From Luidia sarsii (lineage: Eukaryota > Echinodermata > Asteroidea > Paxillosida > Luidiidae), in NCBI GenBank assembly GCA_949987565.1, contig OX465105.1, forward strand, positions 620,001-684,000: 64,000 bases of DNA. The letters run 5' to 3'. Below the pieces are notes generated by a model, which was not told the DNA's origin, did not search any database, and saw nothing but the letters and a program-made list of their open reading frames with translations. This document shows positions 40,521-55,500 of the stretch, in pieces. Each line of letters starts with the position of its first letter. Position 1 is the first letter of the stretch. Both the position numbers and the translations under genes were made by a program.

Positions 40521-43500
40521 GTGCCTGACTGTGATACACGTTACTCTACTGCCATGTCATGTTTCAATACCGCAATGCGCCTGACTGTGATACACGTCAC
40601 TCTCCTGCCATGTCATGTTTCAATACCGCAATGCGCCTGACTGTGATACACGTCACTCTCCTGCCATGTCATGTTTCAATACCGCAATGCGTCTGACTGT
40701 GATACACGTCACTCTCCTGCCATGTCATGTTTCAATACCGCAATGCGCCTGACTGTGATACACGTCACTCTCCTGCCATGTCATGTTTCAATACCACAAT
40801 GAGCATGACTGTGATACACGTCACTCTCCTGCCATGTCATGTTTCAATACCGCAATGCGCCTGACTGGGATACACGTCACTCTCCTGCCATGTCATGTTT
40901 CAATACCGCAATGTACCTGACTGTGATACACGTCACTCTCCTGCCATGTCATGTTTCAATACCGCAATGTGCCAGACTGTGACACACGTCACTCTCCTGC
41001 CATGTCATGTTTCAATACCGCAATGTGCCTGACTGGGATACACATCACTCTCCTGCCATGTCATGTTTCAATACCGCAATACGCCTTACTGTGATACACG
41101 TCACTCTCCTGCCATGTCATGTTTCAATACCACAATGAGCATGACTGTGATACACGTCACTCTCCAGCCATATCATGTTTCAATACCGCAATGTGCCTTA
41201 CTGTGATACACGTCACTCTCCTGCCAAGTCATGTTTCAATACAGCAATGCGCCTGACTGGGATACACGTCATTCTCCTGCCATATCATGTTTCAATACCG
41301 CAATGAGCCTGACTGTGATACACGTCTCTCTCCTTCCATGTCATGTTTCAATACCGCAATGTGCCTGACTGTGATACATGTCACTCTCGTGCAATGTCAT
41401 GTTTCAATTCCGCAATGCGCCTGACTGTGATACACGTCACTCTCCTGCCATGTCATGTTTCAATACCGCAATGCACATGACTGTGATACACGTCACTCTC
41501 CTGCCAAGTCATGTTTCAATACCGCAATGCGCCTGACTGTGATACACGTCACTCTCCTGCCATGTCATGTTTCAATACCGCAATGCACCTGACTGTGATA
41601 CACCTCACTCTCCTGCCATGTCATGTTTCAATACCGCAATGAGCCTGACTGTGATACACGTCACTCTCCTGCCATGTCATGTTTCAATACCACAATGTTC
41701 CTGACTGTGATACATGTCACTCTCCTGCCATTTCATGTTTCAATACCACAATGTGCCTGACTGTGATACATGTCACTCTCCTGCCATGTCATGTTTCAAT
41801 ACCGCAATGCACCTGACTATGATACACATCACTCTCCTGCAATGTCATGTTTCAATACCGCAATGCGTCTGACTGTGATACACGTCACTCTCCTGCCATG
41901 TCATGTTTCAATACCGCAATGCGCCTGACTGTGATACACGTCACTCACCTGCCATGTCATGTTTCAATACCACAATGAGCATGACTGTGATACACGTCAC
42001 TCTCCTGCCATGTCATGTTTCAATACCGCAATGTGCCTGAATGTGATACACGTCACTCTCCTGCCATGTCATGTTTCAATACCACAATGAGCATGACTGT
42101 GATACACGTCACTCTCCTGCCATGTCATGTTTCAATACCGCAATGTGCCTGACTGGGATACACATCACTCTCCTGCCATGTCATGTTTCAATACCGCAAT
42201 GCGCCTTACTGTGATACACGTCACTCTCCTGCCATGTCATGTTTCAATACCACAATGAGCATGACTGTGATACACGTCACTCTCCTGCCATATCATGTTT
42301 CAATATAGCAATGTGCCTGACTGGGATACACGTCACTCTCCTGCCATGTCATGTTTCAATACCGCAATGCACCTGACTGTGATACACGTCACTCTCCTGC
42401 CATGTCATGTTTCAATACCGCAATGAGCCTGACTGGGATAAACGTCACTCTCCTGCCATATCATGTTTCAATACCGCAATGAGCCTGACTGTGATACACG
42501 TCACTCTCTTGCCATGTCATGTTTCAATACCGCAATGCGCCTGACTGTGATACACGTCTCTCTCCTGCAATGTCATGTTTCAATACCGCAATGCGCATGA
42601 CTGTGATACACGTCACTCTCCTGCCATGTCATGTTTCAATACCGCAATGCGCCTGACTGTGATACACGTCACTCTCCTGCCATGTCATGTTTCAATACCG
42701 CAATGCACCTGACTGTGATACACGTCACTCTCCTGCCATGTCATGTTTCAATAGCACAATGAACCTGACTGTGATACACGTCACTCTCCTGCCATGTCAT
42801 GTTTCAATACCACAATGTGCCTGACTGTGATACATGTCACTCTCCTGCCATTTCATGTTTCAATACCACAATGTGCCTGACTGTGATACATGTCACTCTC
42901 CTGCCATGTCATGTTTCAATACCGCAATGCACCTGACTATGATACACATCACTCTCCTGCAATGTCATGTTTCAATACCGCAATGTGTCTGACTGTGATA
43001 CACGTCACTCTCCTGCCATGTCATGTTTCAATACCGCAATGCGCCTGACTGTGATATACGTCACTCTCCTGCCATGTCATGTTTCAATACCGCAATGCAC
43101 CTGACTGTGATACACGTCACTCTCCTGCCATGTCATGTTTCAATAGCACAATGAACCTGACTGTGATACACGTCACTCTCCTGCCATGTCATGTTTCAAT
43201 ACCACAATGTGCCTGACTGTGATACACGTTACTCTACTGCCATGTCATGTTTCAATACCGCAATGCGCCTGACTGTGATATACGTCACTCTCCTGCCATG
43301 TCATGTTTCAATACCGCAATGCACCTGACTGTGATACACGTCACTCTCCTGCCATGTCATGTTTCAATAGCACAATGAACCTGACTGTGATACACGTCAC
43401 TCTCCTGCGACGTCATGTTTCAATACCGCAATGCGCCTGACTGTGATACACGTCACTCTCCTGCCATGTCATGTTTCAATACCACAATGAGCATGACTGT

Positions 43501-45338
43501 GATACACGTCACTCTCCTGCCATGTCATGTTTCAATACCGCAATGCGCCTGACTGGGATACACGTCACTCTCCTGCCATGTCATGTTTCAATACCGCAAT
43601 GTACCTGACTGTGATACACGTCACTCTCCTGCCATGTCATGTTTCAATACCGCAATGTGCCAGACTGTGACACACGTCACTCTCCTGCCATGTCATGTTT
43701 CAATACCGCAATGTGCCTGACTGGGATACACATCACTCTCCTGCCATGTCATGTTTCAATACCGCAATGCGCCTTACTGTGATACACGTCACTCTCCTGC
43801 CATGTCATGTTTCAATACCACAATGAGCATGACTGTGATACACGTCACTCTCCAGCCATATCATGTTTCAATACCGCAATGCGCCTTACTGTGATACACG
43901 TCTCTCTCCTGCCATGTCATGTTTCAATACAGCAATGTGCCTGACTGGGATACACGTCACTCTCCTGCAATGTCATGTTTCAATACCGCAATGTGCCTGA
44001 CTGTGATACACATCACTCTCCTGCCATGTCATGTTTCAATACCGCAATGTGCCTGACTGTGATACACGTCACTCTCCTGCCATGTCATGTTTCAATACAG
44101 CAATGCGCCTGACTGTGATACACGTCACTCTCCAGCCATGTTATGTTTCAATTCCGCAATGCGCCTGACTGTGATACACGTCACTCTCCTGCCATGCCAT
44201 GTTTCAATACCGCAATGTGCCTGACTGGGATACACATCAGTCCCCTGCCATGTCATGTTTCAATACCGCAATGCGCCTTACTGCGATACACGTCACTCTC
44301 CCGCCATGTCATGTTTCAATACCGCAATGCGCCTGACAGTGATACACGTCACTCTCCTGCCATGTCATGTTTTTTAATACCGCAATGCGCCTGACTGTGA
44401 TACACGTCACTCTCCTGCCATGTCATGTTTCAATACCACAATGAGCATGACTGTGATACACGTCACTCTCCTGCCATGTCATGTTTCAATACCGCAATGT
44501 GCCTGACTGGGATACACATCACTCTCCTGCCATGTCATGTTTCAATACCGCAATGCGCCTTACTGTGATACACGTCACTCTCCTGCCATGTCATGTTTCA
44601 ATACCACAATGAGCATGACTGTGATACACGTCACTCTCCTGCCATATCATGTTTCAATACCGCAATGTGCCTGACTGGGATACACGTCACTCTCCTGCCA
44701 TGTCATGTTTCAATACCGCAATGTGCCTGACTGGGATACACGTCACTCTCCTGCCATGTCATGTTTCAATACCGCAATGTGCCTGACTGTAATACACGTC
44801 ACTCTCCTGCCATGTCATGTTTCAATACCGCAATGCGCCTGACTGTGATACACGTCACTCTCCTGCCATGTCATGTTTCAATACCGCAATGTGCCTGACT
44901 GGGATACACGTCACTCTCCTGCCATGTCATGTTTCAATATCGCAATGAGCCTGACTGTGATACACGTTACTCTCCTGCCATGTCATCTTTCAATACAGCA
45001 ATGTGCCTTACTGTGATACATGTCACTCTCCTGCCATGTCATGTTTCAATACCGCAATGCGCCTTACTGTGATACACGTCACTCTCCTGCCATGTCATGT
45101 TTCAATACCACAATGAGCATGACTGTGATACACGTCACTCTCCAGCCATATCATGTTTCAATACCGCAATGTGCCTTACTGTGATACACGTCTCTCTCCT
45201 GCCATGTCATGTTTCAATACAGCAATGTGCCTGACTGGGATACACGTCACTCTCCTGCAATGTCATGTTTCAATACCGCAATGTGCCTGACTGTGATACA
45301 CATCACTCTCCTGCCATGTCATGTTTCAATACCGCAAT
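40520..45338. repeat. Block C, copy 1 (86-monomer higher-order repeat)
   Basis: Markers here recur in the next copy at 4,818 bp, that is 86 monomers plus the two inserted bases at 44,370. They are TTACTCTACT (40,541/45,359), CTGCCAAGTC (41,221/46,039), GTTCCTGACT (41,697/46,515), GATAAACGTC (42,437/47,255), GCGACG (43,407/48,225) and TTATGTTTCAATTCC (44,141/48,959). The last 1.1 kb (about 44,200-45,040) is a different segment with CATCAGTCCCC and CTGTAATACACG, which heads each block D copy as well. Block C is therefore a fusion of a block-B-derived body with a block-D-type segment. Confidence 0.75.
44370..44375. other. Two-base T insertion that shifts the array register
   Basis: The monomer's T3 run (positions 18-20) is here a run of six T at 44,370-44,375 followed by AATACC. 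A common variant elsewhere has C21 changed to T, giving T4, so the insertion is two bases on that background. Equivalent monomers in the related copies, for example at about 49,300, lack it. All monomers to the right are two bases out of phase with those to the left until 51,932. Replication slippage in a lengthened homopolymer is the simple explanation; a consensus error in the assembly is the alternative. Confidence 0.9.
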
Positions 45339-48300
45339 GTGCCTGACTGTGATACACGTTACTCTACTGCCATGTCATGTTTCAATACCGCAATGCGCCT
45401 GACTGTGATACACGTCACTCTCCTGCCATGTCATGTTTCAATACCGCAATGCGCCTGACTGTGATACACGTCACTCTCCTGCCATGTCATGTTTCAATAC
45501 CGCAATGCGTCTGACTGTGATACACGTCACTCTCCTGCCATGTCATGTTTCAATACCGCAATGCGCCTGACTGTGATACACGTCACTCTCCTGCCATGTC
45601 ATGTTTCAATACCACAATGAGCATGACTGTGATACACGTCACTCTCCTGCCATGTCATGTTTCAATACCGCAATGCGCCTGACTGGGATACACGTCACTC
45701 TCCTGCCATGTCATGTTTCAATACCGCAATGTACCTGACTGTGATACACGTCACTCTCCTGCCATGTCATGTTTCAATACCGCAATGTGCCAGACTGTGA
45801 CACACGTCACTCTCCTGCCATGTCATGTTTCAATACCGCAATGTGCCTGACTGGGATACACATCACTCTCCTGCCATGTCATGTTTCAATACCGCAATAC
45901 GCCTTACTGTGATACACGTCACTCTCCTGCCATGTCATGTTTCAATACCACAATGAGCATGACTGTGATACACGTCACTCTCCAGCCATATCATGTTTCA
46001 ATACCGCAATGTGCCTTACTGTGATACACGTCACTCTCCTGCCAAGTCATGTTTCAATACAGCAATGCGCCTGACTGGGATACACGTCACTCTCCTGCCA
46101 TATCATGTTTCAATACCGCAATGAGCCTGACTGTGATACACGTCTCTCTCCTTCCATGTCATGTTTCAATACCGCAATGTGCCTGACTGTGATACATGTC
46201 ACTCTCGTGCAATGTCATGTTTCAATTCCGCAATGCGCCTGACTGTGATACACGTCACTCTCCTGCCATGTCATGTTTCAATACCGCAATGCACATGACT
46301 GTGATACACGTCACTCTCCTGCCATGTCATGTTTCAATACCGCAATGCGCCTGACTGTGATACACGTCACTCTCCTGCCATGTCATGTTTCAATACCGCA
46401 ATGCACCTGACTGTGATACACCTCACTCTCCTGCCATGTCATGTTTCAATACCGCAATGTGCCTGACTGTGATACACGTCACTCTCCTGCCATGTCATGT
46501 TTCAATACCACAATGTTCCTGACTGTGATACATGTCACTCTCCTGCCATTTCATGTTTCAATACCACAATGTGCCTGACTGTGATACATGTCACTCTCCT
46601 GCCATGTCATGTTTCAATACCGCAATGCACCTGACTATGATACACATCACTCTCCTGCAATGTCATGTTTCAATACCGCAATGCGTCTGACTGTGATACA
46701 CGTCACTCTCCTGCCATGTCATGTTTCAATACCGCAATGCGCCTGACTGTGATACACGTCACTCACCTGCCATGTCATGTTTCAATACCACAATGAGCAT
46801 GACTGTGATACACGTCACTCTCCTGCCATGTCATGTTTCAATACCGCAATGTGCCTGAATGTGATACACGTCACTCTCCTGCCATGTCATGTTTCAATAC
46901 CACAATGAGCATGACTGTGATACACGTCACTCTCCTGCCATGTCATGTTTCAATACCGCAATGTGCCTGACTGGGATACACATCACTCTCCTGCCATGTC
47001 ATGTTTCAATACCGCAATGCGCCTTACTGTGATACACGTCACTCTCCTGCCATGTCATGTTTCAATACCACAATGAGCATGACTGTGATACACGTCACTC
47101 TCCTGCCATATCATGTTTCAATATAGCAATGTGCCTGACTGGGATACACGTCACTCTCCTGCCATGTCATGTTTCAATACCGCAATGCACCTGACTGTGA
47201 TACACGTCACTCTCCTGCCATGTCATGTTTCAATACCGCAATGAGCCTGACTGGGATAAACGTCACTCTCCTGCCATATCATGTTTCAATACCGCAATGA
47301 GCCTGACTGTGATACACGTCACTCTCTTGCCATGTCATGTTTCAATACCGCAATGCGCCTGACTGTGATACACGTCTCTCTCCTGCAATGTCATGTTTCA
47401 ATACCGCAATGCGCATGACTGTGATACACGTCACTCTCCTGCCATGTCATGTTTCAATACCGCAATGCGCCTGACTGTGATACACGTCACTCTCCTGCCA
47501 TGTCATGTTTCAATACCGCAATGCACCTGACTGTGATACACGTCACTCTCCTGCCATGTCATGTTTCAATAGCACAATGAACCTGACTGTGATACACGTC
47601 ACTCTCCTGCCATGTCATGTTTCAATACCACAATGTGCCTGACTGTGATACATGTCACTCTCCTGCCATTTCATGTTTCAATACCACAATGTGCCTGACT
47701 GTGATACATGTCACCCTCCTGCCATGTCATGTTTCAATACCGCAATGCACCTGACTATGATACACATCACTCTCCTGCAATGTCATGTTTCAATACCGCA
47801 ATGTGTCTGACTGTGATACACGTCACTCTCCTGCCATGTCATGTTTCAATACCGCAATGCGCCTGACTGTGATATACGTCACTCTTCTGCCATGTCATGT
47901 TTCAATACCGCAATGCACCTGACTGTGATACACGTCACTCTCCTGCCATGTCATGTTTCAATAGCACAATGAACCTGACTGTGATACACGTCACTCTCCT
48001 GCCATGTCATGTTTCAATACCACAATGTGCCTGACTGTGATACATGTTACTCTACTGCCATGTCATGTTTCAATACCGCAATGCGCCTGACTGTGATATA
48101 CGTCACTCTCCTGCCATGTCATGTTTCAATACCGCAATGCACCTGACTGTGATACACGTCACTCTCCTGCCATGTCATGTTTCAATAGCACAATGAACCT
48201 GACTGTGATACACGTCACTCTCCTGCGACGTCATGTTTCAATACCGCAATGCGCCTGACTGTGATACACGTCACTCTCCTGCCATGTCATGTTTCAATAC

Positions 48301-49130
48301 CACAATGAGCATGACTGTGATACACGTCACTCTCCTGCCATGTCATGTTTCAATACCGCAATGCGCCTGACTGGGATACACGTCACTCTCCTGCCATGTC
48401 ATGTTTCAATACCGCAATGTACCTGACTGTGATACACGTCACTCTCCTGCCATGTCATGTTTCAATACCGCAATGTGCCAGACTGTGACACACGTCACTC
48501 TCCTGCCATGTCATGTTTCAATACCGCAATGTGCCTGACTGGGATACACATCACTCTCCTGCCATGTCATGTTTCAATACCGCAATGCGCCTTACTGTGA
48601 TACACGTCACTCTCCTGCCATGTCATGTTTCAATACCACAATGAGCATGACTGTGATACACGTCACTCTCCAGCCATATCATGTTTCAATACCGCAATGT
48701 GCCTTACTGTGATACACGTCTCTCTCCTGCCATGTCATGTTTCAATACAGCAATGTGCCTGACTGGGATACACGTCACTCTCCTGCAATGTCATGTTTCA
48801 ATACCGCAATGTGCCTGACTGTGATACACATCACTCTCCTGCCATGTCATGTTTCAATACCGCAATGTGCCTGACTGTGATACACGTCACTCTCCTGCCA
48901 TGTCATGTTTCAATACAGCAATGCGCCTGACTGTGATACACGTCACTCTCCAGCCATGTTATGTTTCAATTCCGCAATGCGCCTGACTGTGATACACGTA
49001 ACTCTCCTGCCATGTCATGTTTCAATACCAGAATGCGCCTGACTGGGATACACGTCACTCTCCTGCCATGTCATGTTTCAATACCGCAATGCGCCTGAAT
49101 GTGATACACGTCACACTCCTGCCATGTCAT
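45338..49130. repeat. Block C, copy 2
   Basis: This copy repeats block C copy 1 at 4,818 bp from TTACTCTACT (45,359) to TTATGTTTCAATTCC (48,959). Small private differences occur, such as TCACCCTCC near 47,711 and ATACATGTTAC near 48,041. After 48,980 it gains two monomers relative to copy 1, so the CATCAGTCCCC marker lies 4,930 bp (88 monomers plus 2 bases) after its counterpart (44,238/49,168). One of the extra monomers carries the CACGTAACTC and ATACCAGAATG pair that otherwise appears only in the cassettes beyond 59,970. Confidence 0.75.
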
Positions 49131-52100
49131 GTTTCAATACCGCAATGTGCCTGACTGGGATACACATCAGTCCCCTGCCATGTCATGTTTCAATACCGCA
49201 ATGCGCCTTACTGCGATACACGTCACTCTCCCGCCATGTCATGTTTCAATACCGCAATGCGCCTGACAGTGATACACGTCACTCTCCTGCCATGTCATGT
49301 TTCAATACCGCAATGCGCCTGACTGTGATACACGTCACTCTCCTGCCATGTCATGTTTCAATACCACAATGAGCATGACTGTGATACACGTCACTCTCCT
49401 GCCATGTCATGTTTCAATACCGCAATGTGCCTGACTGGGATACACATCACTCTCCTGCCATGTCATGTTTCAATACCGCAATGCGCCTTACTGTGATACA
49501 CGTCACTCTCCTGCCATGTCATGTTTCAATACCACAATGAGCATGACTGTGATACACGTCACTCTCCTGCCATATCATGTTTCAATACCGCAATGTGCCT
49601 GACTGGGATACACGTCACTCTCCTGCCATGTCATGTTTCAATACCGCAATGTGCCTGACTGGGATACACGTCAGTCTCCTGCCATGTCATGTTTCAATAC
49701 CGCAATGTGCCTGACTGTAATACACGTCACTCTCCTGCCATGTCATGTTTCAATACCGCAATGCGCCTGACTGTGATACACGTCACTCTCCTGCCATGTC
49801 ATGTTTCAATACCGCAATGTGCCTGACTGGGATACACGTCACTCTCCTGCCATGTCATGTTTCAATATCGCAATGAGCCTGACTGTGATACACGTTACTC
49901 TCCTGCCATGTCATCTTTCAATACAGCAATGTGCCTTACTGTGATACATGTCACTCTCCTGCCATGTCATGTTTCAATACCGCAATGTGCCTGACTGTGA
50001 TACACGTCACTCTCCTGCCATGTCATGTTTCAATACCACAATGAGCATGACTGTGATACACGTCACTCTCCTGCCATGTCATGTTTCAATACCGCAATGT
50101 GCCTGACTGGGATACACATCACTCTCCTGCCATGTCATGTTTCAATACCGCAATGCGCCTTACTGTGATACACGTCACTCTCCTGCCATGTCATGTTTCA
50201 ATACCACAATGAGCATGACTATGATACACGTCACTCTCCTGCCATATCATGTTTCAATACCGCAATGTGCCTGACTGGGATACATGTCACTCTCTTGCCA
50301 TGTCATGTTTCAATACCGCAATGTGCCTGACTGGGATACACGTCACTCTCCTGCCATGTCATGTTTCAATACCGCAATGTGCCTGACTGTGATACACGTC
50401 ACTCTCCTGCCATGTCATGTTTCAATACCGCAATGTGCCTGACAGTGATACACGTCTCTCTCCTGCCATGTCATGTTTCAAAACTGCAATGAGCCTGACT
50501 GTGATACACGTCACTCTCCTGCCATGTCATGTTTCAATACCGCAATGAGCCTGACTGTGATACACGTCTCTCTCCTTCCATGTCATGTTTCAATACCGCA
50601 ATGTGCCTGACTGTGATACACGTCACTCGCCTGCCATGTCATGTTTCAATACTGCAATGCGCCTGACTGGGATACACATTACTCTCCTGCCATGTCATGT
50701 TTCAATACCGCAATTAGCCTGACTGTGATACACGTCACTCTCCAGCCATGTCATGTTTTAATACAGCAATGCGCCTGACTGGGATACACGTCACTCTCCT
50801 GCCATGTCATGTTTCAATACCGCAATGAGCCTGACTGTGATACACGTCTCTCTCCTTCCATGTCATGTTTCAATACCGCAATGTGCCTGACTGTGATACA
50901 TGTCACTCTCCTGCCATGTCATGTTTCAATACCGCAATGCGCCTGACTAGGATACACGTCACTCTCCTGCCATGTGATGTTTCAATACCGCAATGAGCCT
51001 GACTGTGATACACGTCTCTCTCCTTCCATGTCATGTTTCAATACCGCAATGCGCCTGACTGGGATACACGTCACTCTCCTGCCACGTCATGTTTCAATAC
51101 CGCAATGTACCTGACTGTGATACACGTCACTCTCCTGCCATGTCATGTTTCAATACCGCAATGCGCCTGACTGTGATACACGTCACTCTCCTGCCATGTC
51201 ATGTTTCAATACCGCAATGCGCCTGACTGGGATACACGTCACTCTCCTGCCATGTCATGTTTCAATACCACAATGCGCCTGACTGTGATACACGTCTCTC
51301 TCCTGCCATGTCATGTTTTAATACCGCAATGTGCCTGACTGGGATACACGTCACGCTCCTGCCATGTCATGTTTCAATACCGCAATGCGCCTGACTGGGA
51401 TACACGTCTCTCTCCTGCCATGTCATGTTTCAATACCGCAATGTGCCTGACTGGGATACACGTCACTCTCCTGCCATGTCATGTTTCAATACCGCAATGC
51501 GCCTGACTGGGATACACGTCTCTCTCCTGCCATGTCATGTTTCAATACCGCAATGTGCCTGACTGGGATACACGTCACTCTCCTGCCATGTCATGTTTCA
51601 ATACCGCAATGATCCTGACTGTGATACACGTCTCACTCCTTCCATGTCATGTTTCAATACCGCAATGGGCCTGACTGTGATACACGTCACTCTCCTGCCA
51701 TGTCATGTTTCAATACCGCAATGCGCCTGACTGTGATACACGTCACTCTTCTGCCATGTCATGTTTCAATACCGCAATGTGCCTGACTGTGATACAAGTC
51801 ACTCTACAGCCATGTCATGTTTCAATACCGCAATGCGCCTAACTGTGATACACGTCACTCTCCTGCCATGTCATGTTTCAATACCGCAATGTGCCTGACT
51901 GTGATACACGTCACTCTCCTGCCATGTCATGTTCAATACCGCAATGCGTCTGACTGGGATACACGTCACTCTCCTGCCATGTCATGTTTCAATACCGCAA
52001 TGAGCCTGACTGTGATACACATCACTCTCCTGCCATGTCATGTTTCAATACTGCAATGAGCCTGACTGTGATACATGTCACTCTCCTACCATGTCATGTT

Positions 52101-52545
52101 TCAATACCGCAATGCGCCTGACTGTGATACACGTCATTCTCCTGGCATGTCATGTTTCAATACCGCAATGTGCCTGACTGTGATACACGTCACTCTTCTG
52201 CCATGTCATGTTTCAATACCGCAATGCGCCTGACTGTGATACACGTCACTCTCCTGCCATGTCATGTTTCAATACCGCAATGCGCCTGACTGTGATACAC
52301 GTCACTCTTCTGCCATGTCATGTTTCAATACCGCAATGCGCCTGACTGTGATACACGTCACTCTCCTGCCATGTCATGTTTCAATACAGCAATGCGCCTG
52401 ACTGTGATACACGTCACTCTCCAGCCATGTTATGTTTCAATACCGCAATGCGCCTGACTGTGATACACGTCACTCTCCTGCCATGTCATGTTTCAATACC
52501 ACAATGAGCTTGACTGTGATACATGTCACTCTCCTGCCATGCCAT
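49130..52545. repeat. Block D, copy 1 (61-monomer higher-order repeat)
   Basis: The segment repeats at 3,415 bp, which is 61 monomers minus the one base deleted at 51,932. Anchors are CATCAGTCCCC (49,168/52,583) and CAAAACTGC (50,480/53,895). Markers are CTGTAATACACG, the CATCTTTC monomer near 49,914, CACATTACTC, CCATGTGATG, CACGCTCC and CAATGATCC with CTCACTCC. Past about 51,100 the offset drops to 60 monomers, because this copy holds an extra GTACC monomer. The last 180 bp (about 52,365-52,545) instead carry the CCAGCCATGTTATG and GAGCTTGAC monomers. Confidence 0.75.
51932..51933. other. One-base T deletion that shifts the array register
   Basis: The monomer's T3 run is only TT here (GTTCAATACC). 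The equivalent monomer of block D copy 2 (about 55,291) has the full TTT, so the loss is private to this copy. Downstream monomers are one base out of phase with the start of the window. It falls in the same T3 run as the 44,370 insertion. It also joins two reading frames and so lengthens a chance open frame from 51,817 to 52,059. Confidence 0.9.
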
Positions 52546-55500
52546 GTTTCAATACCGCAATGTGCCTGACTGGGATACACATCAGTCCCCTGCCATGTCA
52601 TGTTTCAATACCGCAATGCGCCTTACTGCGATACACGTCACTCTCCTGCCATGTCATGTTTCAATACCACAATGAGCATGACTGTGATACACGTCACTCT
52701 CCTGCCATGTCATGTTTCAATACCGCAATGTGCCTGACTGGGATACACATCACTCTCCTGCCATGTCATGTTTCAATACCGCAATGCGCCTTACTGTGAT
52801 ACACGTCACTCTCCTGCCATGTCATGTTTCAATACCACAATGAGCATGACTGTGATACACGTCACTCTCCTGCCATATCATGTTTCAATACCGCAATGTG
52901 CCTGACTGGGATACACGTCACTCTCCTGCCATGTCATGTTTCAATACCGCAATGTGCCTGACTGGGATACACGTCACTCTCCTGCCATGTCATGTTTCAA
53001 TACCGCAATGTGCCTGACTGTAATACACGTCACTCTCCTGCCATGTCATGTTTCAATACCGCAATGCGCCTGACTGTGATACACGTCACTCTCCTGCCAT
53101 GTCATGTTTCAATACCGCAATGTGCCTGACTGGGATACACGTCACTCTCCTGCCATGTCATGTTTCAATATCGCAATGAGCCTGACTGTGATACACGTTA
53201 CTCTCCTGCCATGTCATGTTTCAATACAGCAATGTGCCTTACTGTGATACATGTCACTCTCCTGCCATGTCATGTTTCAATACCGCAATGTGCCTGACTG
53301 GGATACACATCACTCTCCTGCCATGTCATGTTTCAATACCGCAATGCGCCTGACTGTGATACACGTCACTCTCCTGCCATGTCATGTTTCAATACCACAA
53401 TGAGCATGACTGTGATACACGTCACTCTCCTGCCATGTCATGTTTCAATACCGCAATGTGCCTGACTGGGATACACATCACTCTCCTGCCATGTCATGTT
53501 TCAATACCGCAATGCGCCTTACTGTGATACACGTCACTCTCCTGCCATGTCATGTTTCAATACCACAATGAGCATGACTATGATACACGTCACTCTCCTG
53601 CCATATCATGTTTCAATACCGCAATGCGCCTTACTGTGATACACATCACTCTCCTGCCATGTCATGTTTCAATACCACAATGAGCATGACTATGATACAC
53701 GTTACTCTCCTGCCATATCATGTTTCAATACCGCAATGTGCCTGACTGGGATACACGTCACTCTCCTGCCATGTCATGTTTCAATACCGCAATGTGCCTG
53801 ACTGTGATACACGTCACTCTCCTGCCATGTCATGTTTCAATACCGCAATGTGCCTGACAGTGATACACGTCTCTCTCCTGCCATGTCATGTTTCAAAACT
53901 GCAATGAGCCTGACTGTGATACACGTCACTCTCCTGCCATGTCATGTTTCAATACCGCAATGAGCCTGACTGTGATACACGTCTCTCTCCTTCCATGTCA
54001 TGTTTCAATACCGCAATGTGCCTGACTGTGATACACGTCACTCGCCTGCCATGTCATGTTTCAATACTGCAATGCGCCTGACTGGGATACACATTACTCT
54101 CCTGCCATGTCATGTTTCAATACCGCAATTAGCCTGACTGTGATACACGTCACTCTCCTGCCATGTCATGTTTTAATACAGCAATGCGCCTGACTGGGAT
54201 ACACGTCACTCTCCTGCCATGTCATGTTTCAATACCGCAATGAGCCTGACTGTGATACACGTCTCTCTCCTTCCATGTCATGTTTCAATACCGCAATGTG
54301 CCTGACTGTGATACATGTCACTCTCCTGCCATGTCATGTTTCAATACCGCAATGCGCCTGACTGGGATACACGTCACTCTCCTGCCATGTGATGTTTCAA
54401 TACCGCAATGAGCCTGACTGTGATACACGTCTCTCTCCTTCCATGTCATGTTTCAATACCGCAATGCGCCTGACTGGGATACACGTCACTCTCCTGCCAT
54501 GTCATGTTTCAATACCGCAATGCGCCTGACTGTGATACACGTCACTCTCCTGCCATGTCATGTTTCAATACCGCAATGCGCCTGACTGGGATACATGTCA
54601 CTCTCCTGCCATGTCATGTTTCAATACCACAATGCGCCTGACTGTGATACACGTCTCTCTCCTGCCATGTCATGTTTTAATACCGCAATGTGCCTGACTG
54701 GGATACACGTCACGCTCCTGCCATGTCATGTTTCAATACCGCAATGCGCCTGACTGGGATACACGTCTCTCTCCTGCCATGTCATGTTTCAATACCGCAA
54801 TGTGCCTGACTGGGATACACGTCACTCTCCTGCCATGTCATGTTTCAATACCGCAATGCGCCTGACTGGGATACACGTCTCTCTCCTGCCATGTCATGTT
54901 TCAATACCGCAATGTGCCTGACTGGGATACACGTCACTCTCCTGCCATGTCATGTTTCAATACCGCAATGATCCTGACTGTGATACACGTCTCACTCCTT
55001 CCATGTCATGTTTCAATACCGCAAGGGGCCTGACTGTGATACATGTCACTCTCCTGCCATGTCATGTTTCAATACCGCAATGCGCCTGACTGTGATACAC
55101 GTCACTCTTCTGCCATGTCATGTTTCAATACCGCAATGTGCCTGACTGTGATACAAGTCACTCTACAGCCATGTCATGTTTCAATACCGCAATGCGCCTA
55201 ACTGTGATACACGTCACTCTCCTGCCATGTCATGTTTCAATACCGCAATGTGCCTGACTGTGATACACGTCACTCTCCTGCCATGTCATGTTTCAATACC
55301 GCAATGCGTCTGACTGGGATACACGTCACTCTCCTGCCATGTCATGTTTCAATACCGCAATGAGCCTGACTGTGATACACATCACTCTCCTGCCATGTCA
55401 TGTTTCAATACTGCAATGAGCCTGACTGTGATACATGTCACTCTCCTACCATGTCATGTTTCAATACCGCAATGCGCCTGACTGTGATACACGTCATTCT

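Noticed and set aside
44143..44394. Open frame of 83 codons, and similar ones at 49,073, 51,817, 52,488, 61,520 and 62,192, as possible genes.
   Set aside because: They are translations of the satellite itself with a 56-residue period, present only where stop-containing positions have mutated or an indel joins frames. They have no conserved start context, no domain and no unique sequence.
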